The position numbers and the translations under genes are program-made. Source: Notamacropus eugenii (lineage: Eukaryota > Chordata > Mammalia > Diprotodontia > Macropodidae). From it: a DNA stretch of 64,000 bases. Of this stretch, positions 10,465 to 21,672 are shown piece after piece. Location: contig NC_092873.1 of assembly GCF_028372415.1 (NCBI RefSeq), positions 352,546,660-352,610,659 on the forward strand, read 5' to 3'. Every line of letters begins with the position of its first letter. Positions within the stretch are counted from its first letter, which is position 1. The notes beneath the pieces are model-generated. The model searched no databases. It was not told the DNA's origin and was given only the letters and a program-made list of their open reading frames with translations.

Positions 10465-10590
10465 ATCTTAGGATCATAAACTTACAGCTGGAAGGGACCT
10501 CAGAAGCATTTTACAGATGAGGAAACTGAGGCCCATAAAGAGAAGCAATTTGCCTTGAAAGCTTAGCAAAGGGATTGCAATGAGGAAAGG
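10465..10590 (-). repeat. MIR type B SINE, 3' part
   Basis: GATCATAAACTTACAGCTGG then TTACAGATGAGGAAACTGAG. It is truncated toward the head. Confidence 0.75.
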
Positions 10591-10647
10591 GAGATACATG
10601 TAGTACAGCAGAGAAAGAACTTACTTAGAAATTGAAGGACCTAGGTT

Positions 10648-10840
10648 CGTATGATCTTAGATACAAAGTTAGAAGAGACCTCAAAGGTCATCTTTTCCAA
10701 CATCATCATTTTACAGATGAGGAAACTGAGGCCCAGAGAGGCTAAATGTCTTCATCAAGGTCACAGAAGCAGTAGGCAGCAGAGCTGAGATTTGAACTCA
10801 AATTCTGCGGTTCCATATCCATCCCATTTTCCATTTCACC
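10648..10840 (-). repeat. MIR type B SINE
   Basis: GTATGATCTTAGATACAAAG tail, TACAGATGAGGAAACTGAGG core, then GAGATTTGAACTCAAATTC toward the head. It is inserted in the plus-strand copy around it. Confidence 0.8.
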
Positions 10841-11093
10841 TTGTTGTTGTCATTGTTCAGTCATGTTAGTTGTGTCCAACTCTGTAATATCATTTTTAGG
10901 ATTTTCTTGGCAAAGATACTGGAATGGCTTGCCATTTCCTTTTCCAGCTCATTTGAGAGGTAAGGAAACTGAGGCAAACATGGGTAAGTGACTTGCCTTT
11001 CTCACATCTAGTGAGTATCTAAGGTCATATTTGAATTTGGGTCTTCTGGACTCCAGTCCCCTGAGCCACTCAGTGGCCCCTATCTGCTGTACC
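10841..11093 (-). repeat. MAR1-type SINE
   Basis: TTGTTCAGTCATGTTAGTTG tail, GATACTGGAATGGCTTGCC, then core and head to TGCTGTACCATGAG. Confidence 0.88.
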
Positions 11094-11250
11094 ATGAGGG
11101 CCCAAATCCTAGCTCTGCCACTTATTACCTATGTGACCTTGGACATGCTATTTAACCCCTCTGGACCTCAAGTTTTCTCATCCATAAAATGATCAAGTCA
11201 GAAAAGATGATTTCTAAGGTTGCTTCAGGTTCTAAGTCTGTGATCCTATG

Positions 11251-11881
11251 GCCTATCACAGGGATGGGAATGAGAAGGGAAAAATAACGTGGAAGATGTA
11301 GGAAGGCCAAGGAAAAGTGTCAAACTTCTTTGTGAAATCTGTTTGTTAAAAGCAAAAAAGGAGGGGCATTTTCAATTCTTAGGTCTCTTTCTGTTACCTG
11401 GGTAAGGAACTTATCCACTCCATGGCTCAGTCCCCGTCATTAAAATGAGGAGAAAAATATCTGCTCCCTGCCTACCTCCCAGAACACCCATTCAAATGAA
11501 TGAGACTATAAAAACTCCTGCTAAGGAACTCTCTCCATAAGTAGTTACAGGTGAAACAACAGCTCTTTAGAACCCTTAGTGAGTTTGTCTACACAGCATT
11601 CCCATGAAGCAGGTTAAAATGATCCTGATTATAGTAGGAGAAAATGAAGCCTGCAGGGATAGAAGGACTTCCCCAAGGTCACTGAGCAATTCTCCTGCAA
11701 GTTTCAATTCAGTCTCCCATCTGTCTTTGGCCTACTGGGTCACAAATAGGCTCCATATAGCCTTGTTCTCCCTTCAAATGTTAACGTTCCTGCTCTCAGC
11801 TGATCGGTTAACGAGCGTGCCCACTAAAACCAGCTAATCCAAATGACAGCTCTAGCACAGAGCTTAGAAGACATGGATTTG
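11251..11881. other. Unique DNA with MIR-like remnants
   Basis: Weak MIR-like pieces at 11390-11520 (plus: GGTAAGGAACTTATCCACTC, GTCATTAAAATGAGG) and 11600-11700 (minus). The rest is unassigned. Confidence 0.4.
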
Positions 11882-12205
11882 TAGGATCACAGATTCAGAG
11901 CTGGAAGAAACTTCAGAGGACATCTGGTCCCACCTCCTCATTTCTAAGCTGAGCGCATTGCCTCCTACTGCCTCAGTGTCCTTGGGCAAGGTACATATCA
12001 GCTCTGTGAGAGAGAAAAAAAATAGACTTTTATTCCCTCTGATTTTTTTCCTTCTGTCACTGCACTCGGAGATGTACTTTAGGCATCAGTTCAACCTCCT
12101 CTATTTGAAGAGGCAGGAACGTGGGCTAGGTTTAGTTGTCTAAGGTCACATAGATAGCAAGGGAGAGATTAGGAATTCGAACTCATGTCTTTTTACTTCA
12201 GAGAA
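11882..12205 (-). repeat. MIR type B SINE remnants
   Basis: 11882-11960 is the tail (GGATCACAGATTCAGAGCTG). 12080-12205 is a body (GTCTAAGGTCACATAGATAG, GGAATTCGAACTCATG). These may be one split copy or two. Confidence 0.6.
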
Positions 12206-12735
12206 AGGGTTTTTTTCTACCGTGCCTCTTTAGCATTGTCACATCTCTTTCTCTCTCTCCCAATCTCCGCCCCTCTCCATCTCCCTCCCTCCTTCCATTC
12301 CCCCTCTTCCCTCCTTCTCAGTAGTCCAGTCAGCATTTTCCTTCCCAGATTGTTTTTGGCTGTCAGACTGCAGTCCTTCCTTATCCTCCGTTGATCCTCT
12401 GCAGACACTGATAGCTTATCTCCATGCAGAGACACAAAACTGGGGCTGTTGCCTCTTGAGTGGGCTCCCCTGGAGCATCTTGGGAAATAGTTTTCTTGGT
12501 TGGAACACCCTTTTGGTTCTGGCACTGGGAATCAGTCCCTTTGGAAGGAAGGAACAGCCAGACCTAGTTCTCTCCCTGTCTCATTCATTTTGGACTCTTC
12601 TGCGGTCCCAGAGTCAGAGAGGTCATCTGCTATGAGGAGAGAAGGAGAAAGAGACTAGCTCTGCCTGCCAGCTGGAAAGGGGTGGAAAGCTACAGTTTCT
12701 CCATCTCTTCCCCTGGCATCCAATTTCAAATTGAG
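12206..12735. other. Unique DNA, pyrimidine-rich at its start
   Basis: 12240-12330 is C/T-rich. No gene or repeat recognised in the rest. Confidence 0.4.
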
Positions 12736-12846
12736 ACCGAGGTTCAAATCCTGATCCTGCTCTGAAAATACTATAAAATATAAGACAAATCACTTGACCC
12801 TTATGAACTTCGTTTTGTCCGTGTAGGGATATGGAGCTGTTCCAGA
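12736..12846 (+). repeat. MIR-like SINE, decayed
   Basis: GAGGTTCAAATCCTGATCCT, ACAAATCACTTGACCCTTA, and a type B-like end GGGATATGGAGCTGTTCC. Confidence 0.55.
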
Positions 12847-12847
12847 G

Positions 12848-13105
12848 GGGGTAGCTAGGTGGCTTAGTGGATAGGGTGCTGGGCCTGGAATCAGGAAGAC
12901 CAAATTAAAATCTGGCCTCAGACACTTGCCAGCTTTGTGACACTGGGCAAGTCACTTGACTTCTGCTTGCCTTAGTTCACTGAAGAAGGAAATAGCAAAC
13001 CACTTCAGTATCTTTATCAAGAAAATCCCGTGGGCAGCATTGGCGTGCTATGATCCATGTGGTCTCAAAGAGTCCAACAGAACTGAACAACTGAACAAGA
13101 AGCAA
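12848..13105 (+). repeat. MAR1-type SINE
   Basis: Head GGTAGCTAGGTGGCTTAGTG, core, GAAGGAAATAGCAAACCACT, and RTE tail CAAAGAGTCCAACAGAACTG. The CATCTGTAAAATGAG part of the core is deleted. Confidence 0.9.
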
Positions 13106-13149
13106 ATCCAAGATGCTTATCTCACGCCTCAGATCATAACTGTAAGTGG

Positions 13150-13490
13150 CATTCATTCAATCAAAATAATCAGCTTCACAAATGAATACTTAGGAAGCAG
13201 CAACAGTGTGATCAGGACTTTGTGTGAAATGTTGTAAGGGTTTTATCGCATGGAAGAAGACCATGTGCCCTCAGGGAGCTCCCATTCTGATGGGGAATGC
13301 ATAGCTGCTGACGTCAGGGAAGCTCCAATTTGGGCAATGGTTGTCACATTCTGAGTCCTTACCCCTTTACTGATTAAGCTCTTAATATGTGCAAAACTCT
13401 GGGCTAGGCACTTGGGGACCCACCAGTTTGTCGGAAGAGTCATTGCTTGCATTCAGGGAGTTCCTAGTATAATGAAGCAGAGAGTTTTTT
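13150..13490 (-). repeat. L2 LINE 3' end, rearranged
   Basis: Two reverse L2 pieces: one with GTGCCCTCAGGGAGCTCCCA (near 13265), one with TAATATGTGCAAAACTCTGG and GCATTCAGGGAGTTCCTAGT (13380-13475). Confidence 0.6.
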
Positions 13491-14143
13491 ATCTGGGCTC
13501 ATAGCAGAAATATTATTCTTATTCTTCAGGAGTTTAGTTTAAAAGAAGAGACAAAATGTATACATTACCTACCTGGGAGACAGTTGCCTCCCACTTATTC
13601 CCCTGTCTAGCTACAACCTGAAAGCAATGTCAGTTATTATATGCACCTGTGAGACAAGGAATATTCTTCAGAAAAATGAGATTGAAAATGGTCTCAGAGA
13701 GCTGTTTGAAGGCAAACATTTGAATCCTGCGGCATTTTATCATCAGGGGAAAAAGAACCCAGGTTGTAGGTAGGAAATGAACATGCACAAGGTCTCATCA
13801 TAACAACCAAGATCACCATGGGGCCAAGAGGCAGTCATGTAGTGTGGAATCAGAATTGGCCTGTGTTTGCATGAGGGTCTGACTCAGTTTTGCAACTTTG
13901 GGCAAGTGGACTGAACTCTCTGGGTTGCACTTTCCTTAATGACTAAGAGAAGATGGGTTCAAATGGGCCTACTGGGTTAAAAAAAAAACAAAAACAAACC
14001 CCAAACTCTCAAGTCATCATAGGCATTGTATAAACACAATGAAGAAAGGGAGATGAAATCTAACCTCATTCTTCCTTTGAGTTATCTTTCTCAGAGATCT
14101 TGTGACTTCATATCCCTTGTGCCTTGGAATTTGCTGAGAATCA
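13491..14143. other. Unique non-coding DNA
   Basis: Includes an A-rich stretch at 13979-14000. Nothing recognised. Confidence 0.4.
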
Positions 14144-14340
14144 AGAAATCATAGATTTAAAGCTGGAAGTGAGTGTAGAAATCATCTGTTCCAATTCCCT
14201 CATTTTACAGATGAGGGATTGGAGCCCAGAGAGGTTAAGTAATGTGCCCCAAATCACAGAGATAAAAAAGTGAGCTGGGATTTGAACCAATGGCCTCTGG
14301 ATAAAAAAAAAAAAATCTAACATGTTTTCTATTGTATCAC
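14144..14340 (-). repeat. MIR type B SINE
   Basis: AATCATAGATTTAAAGCTGG tail, TTTTACAGATGAGGGATTGG core, GGGATTTGAACCAATGGCC, then an internal A-run. Confidence 0.85.
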
Positions 14341-14471
14341 TGTAGTCTCATTTAAGGATGGGAGTTCTCCTCTGATGTGGTAGGAGGTATATGAGTCCTA
14401 ATACTTGGACCTGAATATACTGGGAATCTTTGAGCTTCTAATAATTTTGTATACACAAAATGGAGAGCAGG

Positions 14472-14552
14472 GACATATGTATGCATATGTATATATATGT
14501 GTGTTTATATATAATGTGTGTGTATATATATGTATGTATATCTCTATATATG
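14472..14552. repeat. TA/TG microsatellite
   Basis: Interrupted ATGTATATATATGTGTG units. Confidence 0.9.
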
Positions 14553-14653
14553 CAAAAGTCCTAACTAGGAATTTCATGGCAGAGTAGGTACCAAAAACTA
14601 GACCCAGGGTAAGTTCACCATCAGTTATAGCATGGGAAGTATGGTAAGTTGGA

Positions 14654-14732
14654 GAAGTATTTAAACTCATGAAGAGGAGTCTTTCTGTCTCCAGGTCCAG
14701 CACTCTGTCCACTGTGCCACCTAGCTGCCCTT
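14654..14732 (-). repeat. tRNA-like SINE head fragment
   Basis: TCCAGGTCCAGCACTCTGTC then CACTGTGCCACCTAGCTGCC; only the head remains. Confidence 0.7.
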
Positions 14733-14957
14733 TACATGTAGGGCCCTTGGACAAAATGGCTATGACCCCAACCTAGCTATGCTTCTGTTTTATGTTCAGC
14801 GTTATATAATGTGTATCCTCTGTAACCAAAGATGATTGGTCAATAGTAATCATTACCATCTCTGAAGAGCTGAGGTTGAAGGTATACAACCAGGATCAGG
14901 CCCTGCTTTTCAGTAAAGTTCATCCTCTGATTTTTGGTAAGATCTACTATTAGTAAC

Positions 14958-15168
14958 AGGGCGACTAGGTGGCAGAGCCTACAGTCAAATCTGGCTTCAG
15001 ATACATACTCGTTGTGTGACCTTGGGAAAGTCACTTAACCTTGTTTGCCTCAGTTTCCTCATCTGTAAAATGAGGTGGAGATTATCCAATATCTTTGCCA
15101 AGAAAACCCCCCTAAAGGGTCACAGAGTCAGACACTATTGAAAAAACGACTAAACAACAATAACTATT
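14958..15168 (+). repeat. MAR1-type SINE
   Basis: GGGCGACTAGGTGGCAGAG head with a short deletion, CCTCATCTGTAAAATGAGGT core, CCAAGAAAACCCCCCTAAAG and GTCACAGAGTCAGACACTAT tail. Confidence 0.9.
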
Positions 15169-15553
15169 AATAAAGCTTGGCTGTGTCTGATGGAAGAGTC
15201 TGTCTCATTACCTCTCAAGAAGAGTGATGCTCTGAAGCCCCTTTCTTACTCTACCATTTTTCCTTTCCATTGGTGTTCTTTCTCAGCTTCTGACAGTCAA
15301 GAAAAATAGCCACCTTGGGTCCTACACATCACTGTTAGACCAATGATACTGTGAAATCAAAGCTCTGGACAGGGCTAGCCCTTGGCAAAGAATAATGTAA
15401 GGTTTGTCCCCTATATTTCCCATTCCTTTTCCCCCTTTTTACCCTATCATTGTGGCAAGTGTTCATGGGTCTCACAGCGTCTTCTCAGTTTTTCTTTCCC
15501 CTGTCCCCTCCCACTCAAAAAGCTCCAGATAGTTTACCTGGAAGACCCTTGAC
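15169..15553. other. Unique non-coding DNA
   Basis: Nothing recognised before the LTR target duplication (CTTGAC, 15548-15553). Confidence 0.4.
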
Positions 15554-16167
15554 TGTTGGGACTGGAAGCTCAATTCCGTGTGGACAGTCTCGGGCAGGTA
15601 AAAGTGGGACTTCTAAATCTTAGAGTCTTACGAGGCCCTCCATGAACAGCGGGGGGTTCGAGAAGGTCAGACCGAGCTAGCTCGGCTAGCTTGGGTATTT
15701 CCGCCTCTCCCCCGGAGATACCTGATGGATGGAGTCTCCCTGCCCTCGAGGTCGTCCCGGATTGGAGTACACCTAGTTACCTAACAGCATGGTATTGAGA
15801 TGCAAACTGTGTGGCTGAAGATTAAGTAGGATTGAGGAAGCCTAAAAGCGCTCTTAGCACGTGTGGAGCCAAAGAGAAAAGTAGGGCTCCGCTTCTTTTC
15901 TTTTCTCTCTCCCCTCCCCCTCTCTCCCTGCTTGTACTTCTACTTCCAATCCCTTAAGCTTAGCCTCCTTAGGAAATCTCCCCCTCTTCCTCCTAAGAAA
16001 GAAGATCTCCCTGCACTTGTAACCGAAACCCTGTAATAAAACTCAACCCCTGTTTGACTCTGGAACGTCCTTTCTCTCATACGTGCATCCGGCGTGGCCA
16101 GCCGAAGACCTCGGGAGGTGAGGTAAGAAAGACTCGGGTAGCCCAATACAGGCCTCTAGGCTTGGCA
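15554..16167 (+). mobile_element. Solo LTR of an endogenous retrovirus (fossil)
   Basis: 614 bp beginning TGTTGGGACT and ending TTGGCA, flanked by a perfect 6-bp duplication CTTGAC (15548-15553 and 16168-16173). It carries a polyadenylation signal (TGTAATAAAACTC near 16034) with GT/CT-rich sequence after it, so sense is plus. No internal viral genes lie beside it, so it is a solo LTR left by recombination. The 6-bp duplication fits class II (betaretrovirus-like) elements. CpGs are dense compared with the flanks, suggesting fairly recent arrival. The family name is not determined. Confidence 0.8.
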
Positions 16168-16173
16168 CTTGAC

Positions 16174-17254
16174 AAACTCATTCATACTAAAGTATAAATG
16201 ATCGATGATATTGACTGTGCTTCTTTCCATGGACATTTGCATTTTAACCAGAACAAAATCTAAATTTAGAGGAATGAAGCTGAAATTGTGGCATTTTAGA
16301 TAATACATCAAGGAAGGTAACCGTATATGTGAGAGAGAGGGGGAAGGAGCACTCTCAGATACAATCAAAGTCACCTACTCCTAAGGCTGCCTTTGGGTTG
16401 AGAGCTTAGATCTTGAGCTAGGACCTAGACTTCCCTCTGAAGTCCCCATAAAGACTTTCCCTCCCAAGCAACCTCCTGAGTTCCAAGGTCTCAGCAGGGG
16501 CCTTCGAAACCTCCATTACGTTGGGGAAGTAAACCCTGGCTCAGTCAATGAGATCATGGAGATAGAAGATCTGAGCCAAAGCTTAAGGAGACGGGGTGAG
16601 GGGAGCTGATGTTTGTGGTCTCTCTTTTCCACCAAAAGAAAATTTGAACAAACGTTCCCCTAGGTGTTAGGTGGATAAAATTGAGGGAGAAACATGATTC
16701 ATGTTGTGGTGAGGAAGGAGGGAGATCTGAGGAAAGGGAATTGGTCTGAGGTGCAAATAAATGGCATATTTTGTAGAGATGAAAGATTCCAACATCTCTC
16801 AAATAACTTCCTCAGCTCAGCTTTTGTTCTTGGGAAACCTCATTTCTTCCCTAATATTTATTCATGAGGATTTTTGTTTTCAGGGGCTTTAAAGAACAGC
16901 TGCTTGGGGTCTGATGGAATTCGCAACCCAGCAAAGACAGCTTTTCATCTCCTCTGCTCAGCCAGACTCGGCATCCATAAGCATCTGCTTTTCTGGACTG
17001 GGATTCAACTCCAGGAGCATTAATATGCAGCTGTGGTATGTGTGAAGCAAACATCGGGCAGCCACCAGGCAGGAGCAGCTTCATGGATGTGCTGGTGAGG
17101 GCCCATGGCAGCTCTCTCTCCTTTCCCTCTGAAGCCTTCCTTAACTGACCTACTCTACTGTTCTCTTTCACCACTCTGTCTTCTCCCTGTATTTTGTACA
17201 AGTCCTGGACCATGCCCAAGAAACTCTTGCTCATATTTCTCCAGTTTTCCAGAT
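16174..17254. other. Unique non-coding DNA, candidate conserved block
   Basis: No repeat recognised. About 16850-17110 has balanced composition and paired motifs such as CAGCTG at two places, as seen in conserved non-coding elements. Conservation is not tested. A weak L2-like stretch may lie at 17130-17200. Confidence 0.35.
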
Positions 17255-17425
17255 GGCTCTTGTGATCTAGGAAGTGGGATCACCCCCATTCTAGAGATGA
17301 GGAAGCTAAGACTCAAGGAGGTGAAGTGACTCATTCCAGGTCAGAGCTCTTAAATATCTACTCAAGTGGATATTTGAACCCAGGCCTCCTACTCGACGTT
17401 TGGCTTTCTTTCCACTATAGCTCTC
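17255..17425 (-). repeat. MIR type B SINE
   Basis: CATTCTAGAGATGAGGAAGC, TCCAGGTCAGAGCTCTTAA, TTGAACCCAGGCCTCCTAC, TTTCCACTATAGC. Confidence 0.75.
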
Positions 17426-17594
17426 TGCTGAGTTTATGTAGTAGGGGGAATCATTCCTTGAAGCATCGACCTTTCCTGCATTATTTCTAGTGGGCTACAT
17501 GTGATGGTTTAATGTTGGAGATGGTTTGGTTTGGGATGACAAAAGCAACCCTCTTATTGATCCCTTGGTCTATGTAATTGATCCCAGGAACTCA

Positions 17595-18645
17595 TCCTTT
17601 CCTTCAAACCCCTCCTCTTGCCAACTTTCCAGTTACTGTTGAGGACAATTCTACTCTCCCAGCCATCTGAGCTTACAACCTTAGTGTTAACCTTAACTCC
17701 TCCCTGGCACTCACCGATATGTCCTCAAGTCTTGCTGTTTTCACCTTCACAACATCTCTTGGGTACATGCCCTTCTCTCCACTCATGCAGTAGAGCCTTC
17801 TGGTGGGTAGACCTGCCTTAAAGGCTCTCCACTCCAATCCATCCTTCACTCAGTTTTTAAAATGATTTGCCTAAAGTGCAGACCTAAACATGTCCTTCAT
17901 TCATTCAACTCTACTGGTTCCCTATTTCCACCAAAGCAAGTGGAAACTTCTTTGTTTGGCATTTAAAACTTTTTATGACCTGGACCCCTCCTACCTTTCT
18001 AGGTGTCGCCTTTCACAGTCTCTAAACCCAGCTATACAGAGCCATGTGCTGTTCCTCATGCATGACACTTCATCTCCTGTCTACCCTTTCACTGAATTTT
18101 CCTTAGTACTTGAAATGCTTTTCCTCCTCAACCCTGCCTCCTGGATTCTCTGTCCTTCTTGAAGACTCAGCTCCAATTCCATCGGCCTCAAAAAGCCTTT
18201 TCCAGGCACCTCCATTGCCATTGCCTTCCCTTTTGAAATTGTTGTTCAGCCTGACTCTTCCTGACGCTGTTTGGCATTTTCTTGGCAGAGATACTGGAGT
18301 GGTTTGCCATTTCCTTCTCCAGCTCATTTTACAGATGAGCAAAATGAGGCAAACAGGGTTAAGTGACTTGCCCAGGGTCACAGCCAGTAAGTATCTGAGA
18401 CTAGATTCGAACTCAGAAAGATATATCTTCTTGACTTCAGACACAGTACTCTCTCCACTACACCACCTACCTTCCATTTTTCTCCATATATCTTGTATAT
18501 AAACATTTATTTTCCAGTCATCTCTCCTATTAGAATGTGAGCTCCTTGAAGACTAAGATCATATTTTTGCCTTTCTTTGTATTCTCAGCCTTTAGCACAA
18601 TGCCTTGCATGTAGTAAGTGCTTATTAATGTGTTTTGACTGACCT
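17595..18645 (+). repeat. L2 LINE fragment with a nested MAR1
   Basis: L2 ORF end and 3' UTR in order: CCAGTTACTGTTGAGGACAA, TTCACCTTCACAACATCTCT, CACTCCAATCCATCCTTCAC, TTTGTTTGGCATTTAAAACT, GACCTGGACCCCTCCTACC. After the MAR1 (18238-18475) it resumes with TTAGAATGTGAGCTCCTTGA and ends near TAGTAAGTGCTTATTAATG. Confidence 0.9.
18238..18475 (-). repeat. MAR1-type SINE, inserted in L2
   Basis: TTGTTGTTCAGCCTGACTCT, GAGATACTGGAGTGGTTTGC, TTTTACAGATGAGCAAAATG, head end CACTACACCACCTACC. Confidence 0.92.
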
Positions 18646-18745
18646 GTGTCAAAGAGGATTAGCCACGGAGCCAGGAAGAGCTACTCACTCAGACTTTATG
18701 AGGAAAGACAATTTCCGCTCTCTTCTTCCTTATTCTGAAACATAT

Positions 18746-18747
<2 letters not shown>

Positions 18748-18791
<44 letters not shown>

Positions 18792-18829
18792 ATCTCTCTC
18801 GCTCTCTCGCTCTCTCTCTCTCTCTCTCC
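18748..18829. repeat. CT microsatellite
   Basis: About 80 bp of TCTC on plus with a few GTC and CGC interruptions. Confidence 0.95.
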
Positions 18830-19564
18830 CTTCAGGCACCACCCCCCAATATCTATGGCCACTTGGACATGGCAATGAGTATACATAATATCTAAGTGAG
18901 TCCAAGGCTAGAAGTTAGGCCCTGGGCTGCCTAATCTGCTTCTATTTCTTTCTCAAAGCAAAAGAGATCAAATGGTAATACTGAGATGGACATTTTCAGT
19001 TTTGGAGGTCACCCCAGTAATTCAAGAAGTGGGAACTTTGTGATTTCTTCAGTTAGAACTGGATGCAGAAGAATATTTCTGTAATTATATCCTTCTCCAA
19101 TCAGAGGACTGTGAAAGAGTGATGATCTGGTCAAGCTCCACTCTGGGAAAGCTGAGGACATGGACCTTAACGTGGGGTATGTTCTGACAATGCAGAGCTA
19201 AAGTAAAGGTCATATGTGTATTAAGCAGTCTAAACAAATATCCTCTGTTTTCATATTTTAAGAGTATAACAGGAGTCATGGAGTAACCCATGTTTCATGC
19301 TTTAACACAAATCTTGTCTTGGTTACTGTGTGTAACCAAGTGAGTCTTTTGTGTCTTAAATGTTTCTTTGTGTGTGAGGAAGTAAATAACTGTCTTTTAC
19401 TCGATCTACACTGTACACTGAGAACTTGTTAAATCTCTTTTGGGGACAACCTAGACCTGAGGTAAACCTAAATCTTAGGTGATTTTTTTTTCTTGGACCT
19501 CTGGGATGGGAAAGGGAGGAAAGAGTAAAGGATAATGAGAAAAAGCCTGATCTCTTTTTGGAGG

Positions 19565-19602
<38 letters not shown>

Positions 19603-20129
19603 TTCCTAGGCCTGAACATAGGGCATGTAAATCACTCAGAGGTAAGGACCCCTTAGTGGGAAAGAGAGTGCCTCCTTCCCACCCTGGGTCCAGCAGTATC
19701 TGTAATTTATACTTGAAAGGAAAAGCACATGTAAATCAAGTCCGTGCCGAGTTATTCCTGAATTCTGGTTAAACTGAATCCCTGACCAGCTCCTCGTAGG
19801 GCTCAGCACTTAGCCATCATTGCCTGTGTTTAACCTCAAGGCCTTCACCCCTCACCCTCATTCTAGTGCTCTGCTCTCCGCCCCAGACAACTGCCACTTT
19901 AAACTACTTTTGGTTGAGTACTCAGAGACTTGGATGCAATCCTGGGAGACTTTTAAAGCTAATCCTATACTGTACTTAGCCCTTGGCTCCGATTACTCTC
20001 GCCAGGAGTTAAGCAAGAACCTGATGACAATCCAACATCTAAATACATACGTGTCACTGATTCTTGGTTAGTTGTAGTCATAGTCTCTGGAGGATGGGAG
20101 TGGGGGGGGGGTGTGGAATAGTGAAGTTC
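18830..20129. other. Unique non-coding DNA with a second CT repeat
   Basis: 1.3 kb with no recognised repeat apart from a 40-bp CT run at 19566-19607. Open frames on both strands match nothing known. Confidence 0.4.
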
Positions 20130-20510
20130 ACTAACTCACTGGAGCCTAGGACAAGTCATTATACCACTCCAGGCTACAGTTTTTTGGATATGTAAGATAA
20201 GGGTGCTGAACAAGATTTCCAAGGTCTCTTGCAGTTCCAAAATCCCATGACTTTTAGCCCTGGGGAGTTGAAATTCCAGGCAAGGTGATTTAGGGGCAAA
20301 ACTAAAGTGAAGTCAGTGGCAACAAGTTTGGATTCTGACTCTGCCACTACCTTAGGCAAATAGTTAGCCTCTCCATACGTTGAATTCTTCATTTATAAAA
20401 TGGGAATAAAGCTATCCGTGGCCTGACTCCTTCCCGAAGATGTTGAGGGGATCTGATGAGACAGAAGAAATAGGAATATTTGGAGAGTTAAGGGTGCTAT
20501 GCAAACAGAA
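20130..20510 (+). repeat. Two MIR-like SINEs in tandem
   Basis: 20130-20250: a type B tail (GTGCTGAACAAGATTTCCAA, TTGCAGTTCCAAAATCCCAT). 20310-20510: a MIR body (GATTCTGACTCTGCCACTAC, TTCATTTATAAAATGGGAAT) with a decayed type A tail. Confidence 0.65.
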
Positions 20511-20799
20511 TTGACATTTAACATCTTTCTTTGGTATCTCATCGTTTCATGTAAATGACCCTGGATCATGATCTAAGCTAAGCTGGTTGAGCACAGGCTC
20601 TGACAGTTCCTGCCAAGCTGAAAAGCCTTTAAGGTCAGGGCCCAGTGTCATCCTCACATCAGAGTCAGGGTCAGACCTGGTGGTGGACTTCATGAACCTA
20701 AGTCTAGCTACTAAGTTGAAGAGAGGTTGTAGATCTGTATTACAATAACAACCCGAATCCCTACCCTCAACCCAGTCATCAAAAAGGCTCTCTCACGTG
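20511..20799. other. Unique non-coding DNA
   Basis: Nothing recognised. Confidence 0.35.
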
Positions 20800-21022
20800 A
20801 TGTTGTTCTTGTTTCATTTCAGTTATGTCTAACTCTTCATGACTCATTTGGCAAAGACACTGGAGTAGCTTTGGCAATTCCTTCTGCATCTCATTTGACA
20901 GATGATGAAACTGAGGCAAACAGAGTAAAGTGACTTACCCAGGGTCACCCCAGTAGAAAGTGTCTGAGGTCCTCCTAACTCCAGGCCTGGTACTCTTATT
21001 CACTGCACCATATAGCTGCCCC
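20800..21022 (-). repeat. MAR1-type SINE
   Basis: TTCAGTTATGTCTAACTCTT tail, TGACAGATGATGAAACTGAG core, CACTGCACCATATAGCTGCC head. Confidence 0.9.
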
Positions 21023-21430
21023 TTCTCTTACATACATTATTTTTAATATAAAATGTGTTGATCTATTACCAACCCTCCACATCAAACCTTCTTTTGCAAT
21101 AAATAAAAAGTTACACAAAACAACTGTTACAGCTACTATATCTGATAATATATGTAGCATTCTGTCCTGACATTCCCCACTTCTATTCAGTGATGAGGGA
21201 GAACTCATATATTTTACTTGCTTGGTTCCTTCTCAATTACCTAGATTTATATTATACAATGGACAAATGGTTGAGATCTCTGGCTTCTCCCTTTCCTGTG
21301 TGAAACACTTTCTAAACACTTGCTATGGAGGATGGGGTACTAAACTTCAGAGGAAGGAGGAAAAGCAAAATCCTTGGGACTTACTGAGGTTGAGTAGAAA
21401 AGAAGTTTAAAGTAAAGCTAAAGGGTATAA
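21023..21430. other. Unclassified AT-rich DNA, possibly a LINE 3' end
   Basis: ATTTTTAATATAAAATGTGT, then an A/C-rich run abutting the MAR1 head, could be an old LINE 3' terminus in minus orientation. No diagnostic motif. Confidence 0.25.
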
Positions 21431-21672
21431 TGTAGCTGGGTAGTACAGCGGATAGAGCACTGACCTGGAGTCGGGAAGATCTGAGTTCAAATCTGGCTTC
21501 AGATATTTACTAGCTATGTGACCTTGGGCAAGACACTTCAACCTGCTTGCCTCAGTTTCCTCAGCTTTCAAATGAGCTACAGAAGGAAATGACAAATCAC
21601 TCTAGTACTTTTGCCAAGAAAACATAGAATGGGGTCATGGACAGTCTGACACTACTGAAATAACTGAACAAA
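21431..21672 (+). repeat. MAR1-type SINE
   Basis: GTAGCTGGGTAGTACAGCGG head, TTTACTAGCTATGTGACCTT, TTGCCAAGAAAACATAGAAT, GGGGTCATGGACAGTCTGAC tail. Confidence 0.92.

Larger units (their letters stand above)
10591..11250 (+). repeat. MIR type B SINE split by two later insertions
   Basis: The 5' part is at 10591-10647 (GCAGAGAAAGAACTTACTTA, GGACCTAGGTTC). The 3' part at 11094-11250 resumes with CAAATCCTAGCTCTGCCACT, core CTCATCCATAAAATGATC and tail end GTTCTAAGTCTGTGATCCTA. A minus type B SINE and a MAR1 lie between. Confidence 0.7.

Noticed and set aside
12848-12960. Possible tRNA gene from the A-box-like head of MAR1 copies
   Set aside because: The heads are SINE-borne, followed by RTE-type tails, with no complete cloverleaf.
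21023-21430. L1 3' end suggested by AT-rich sequence
   Set aside because: No diagnostic L1 motif; left unclassified.
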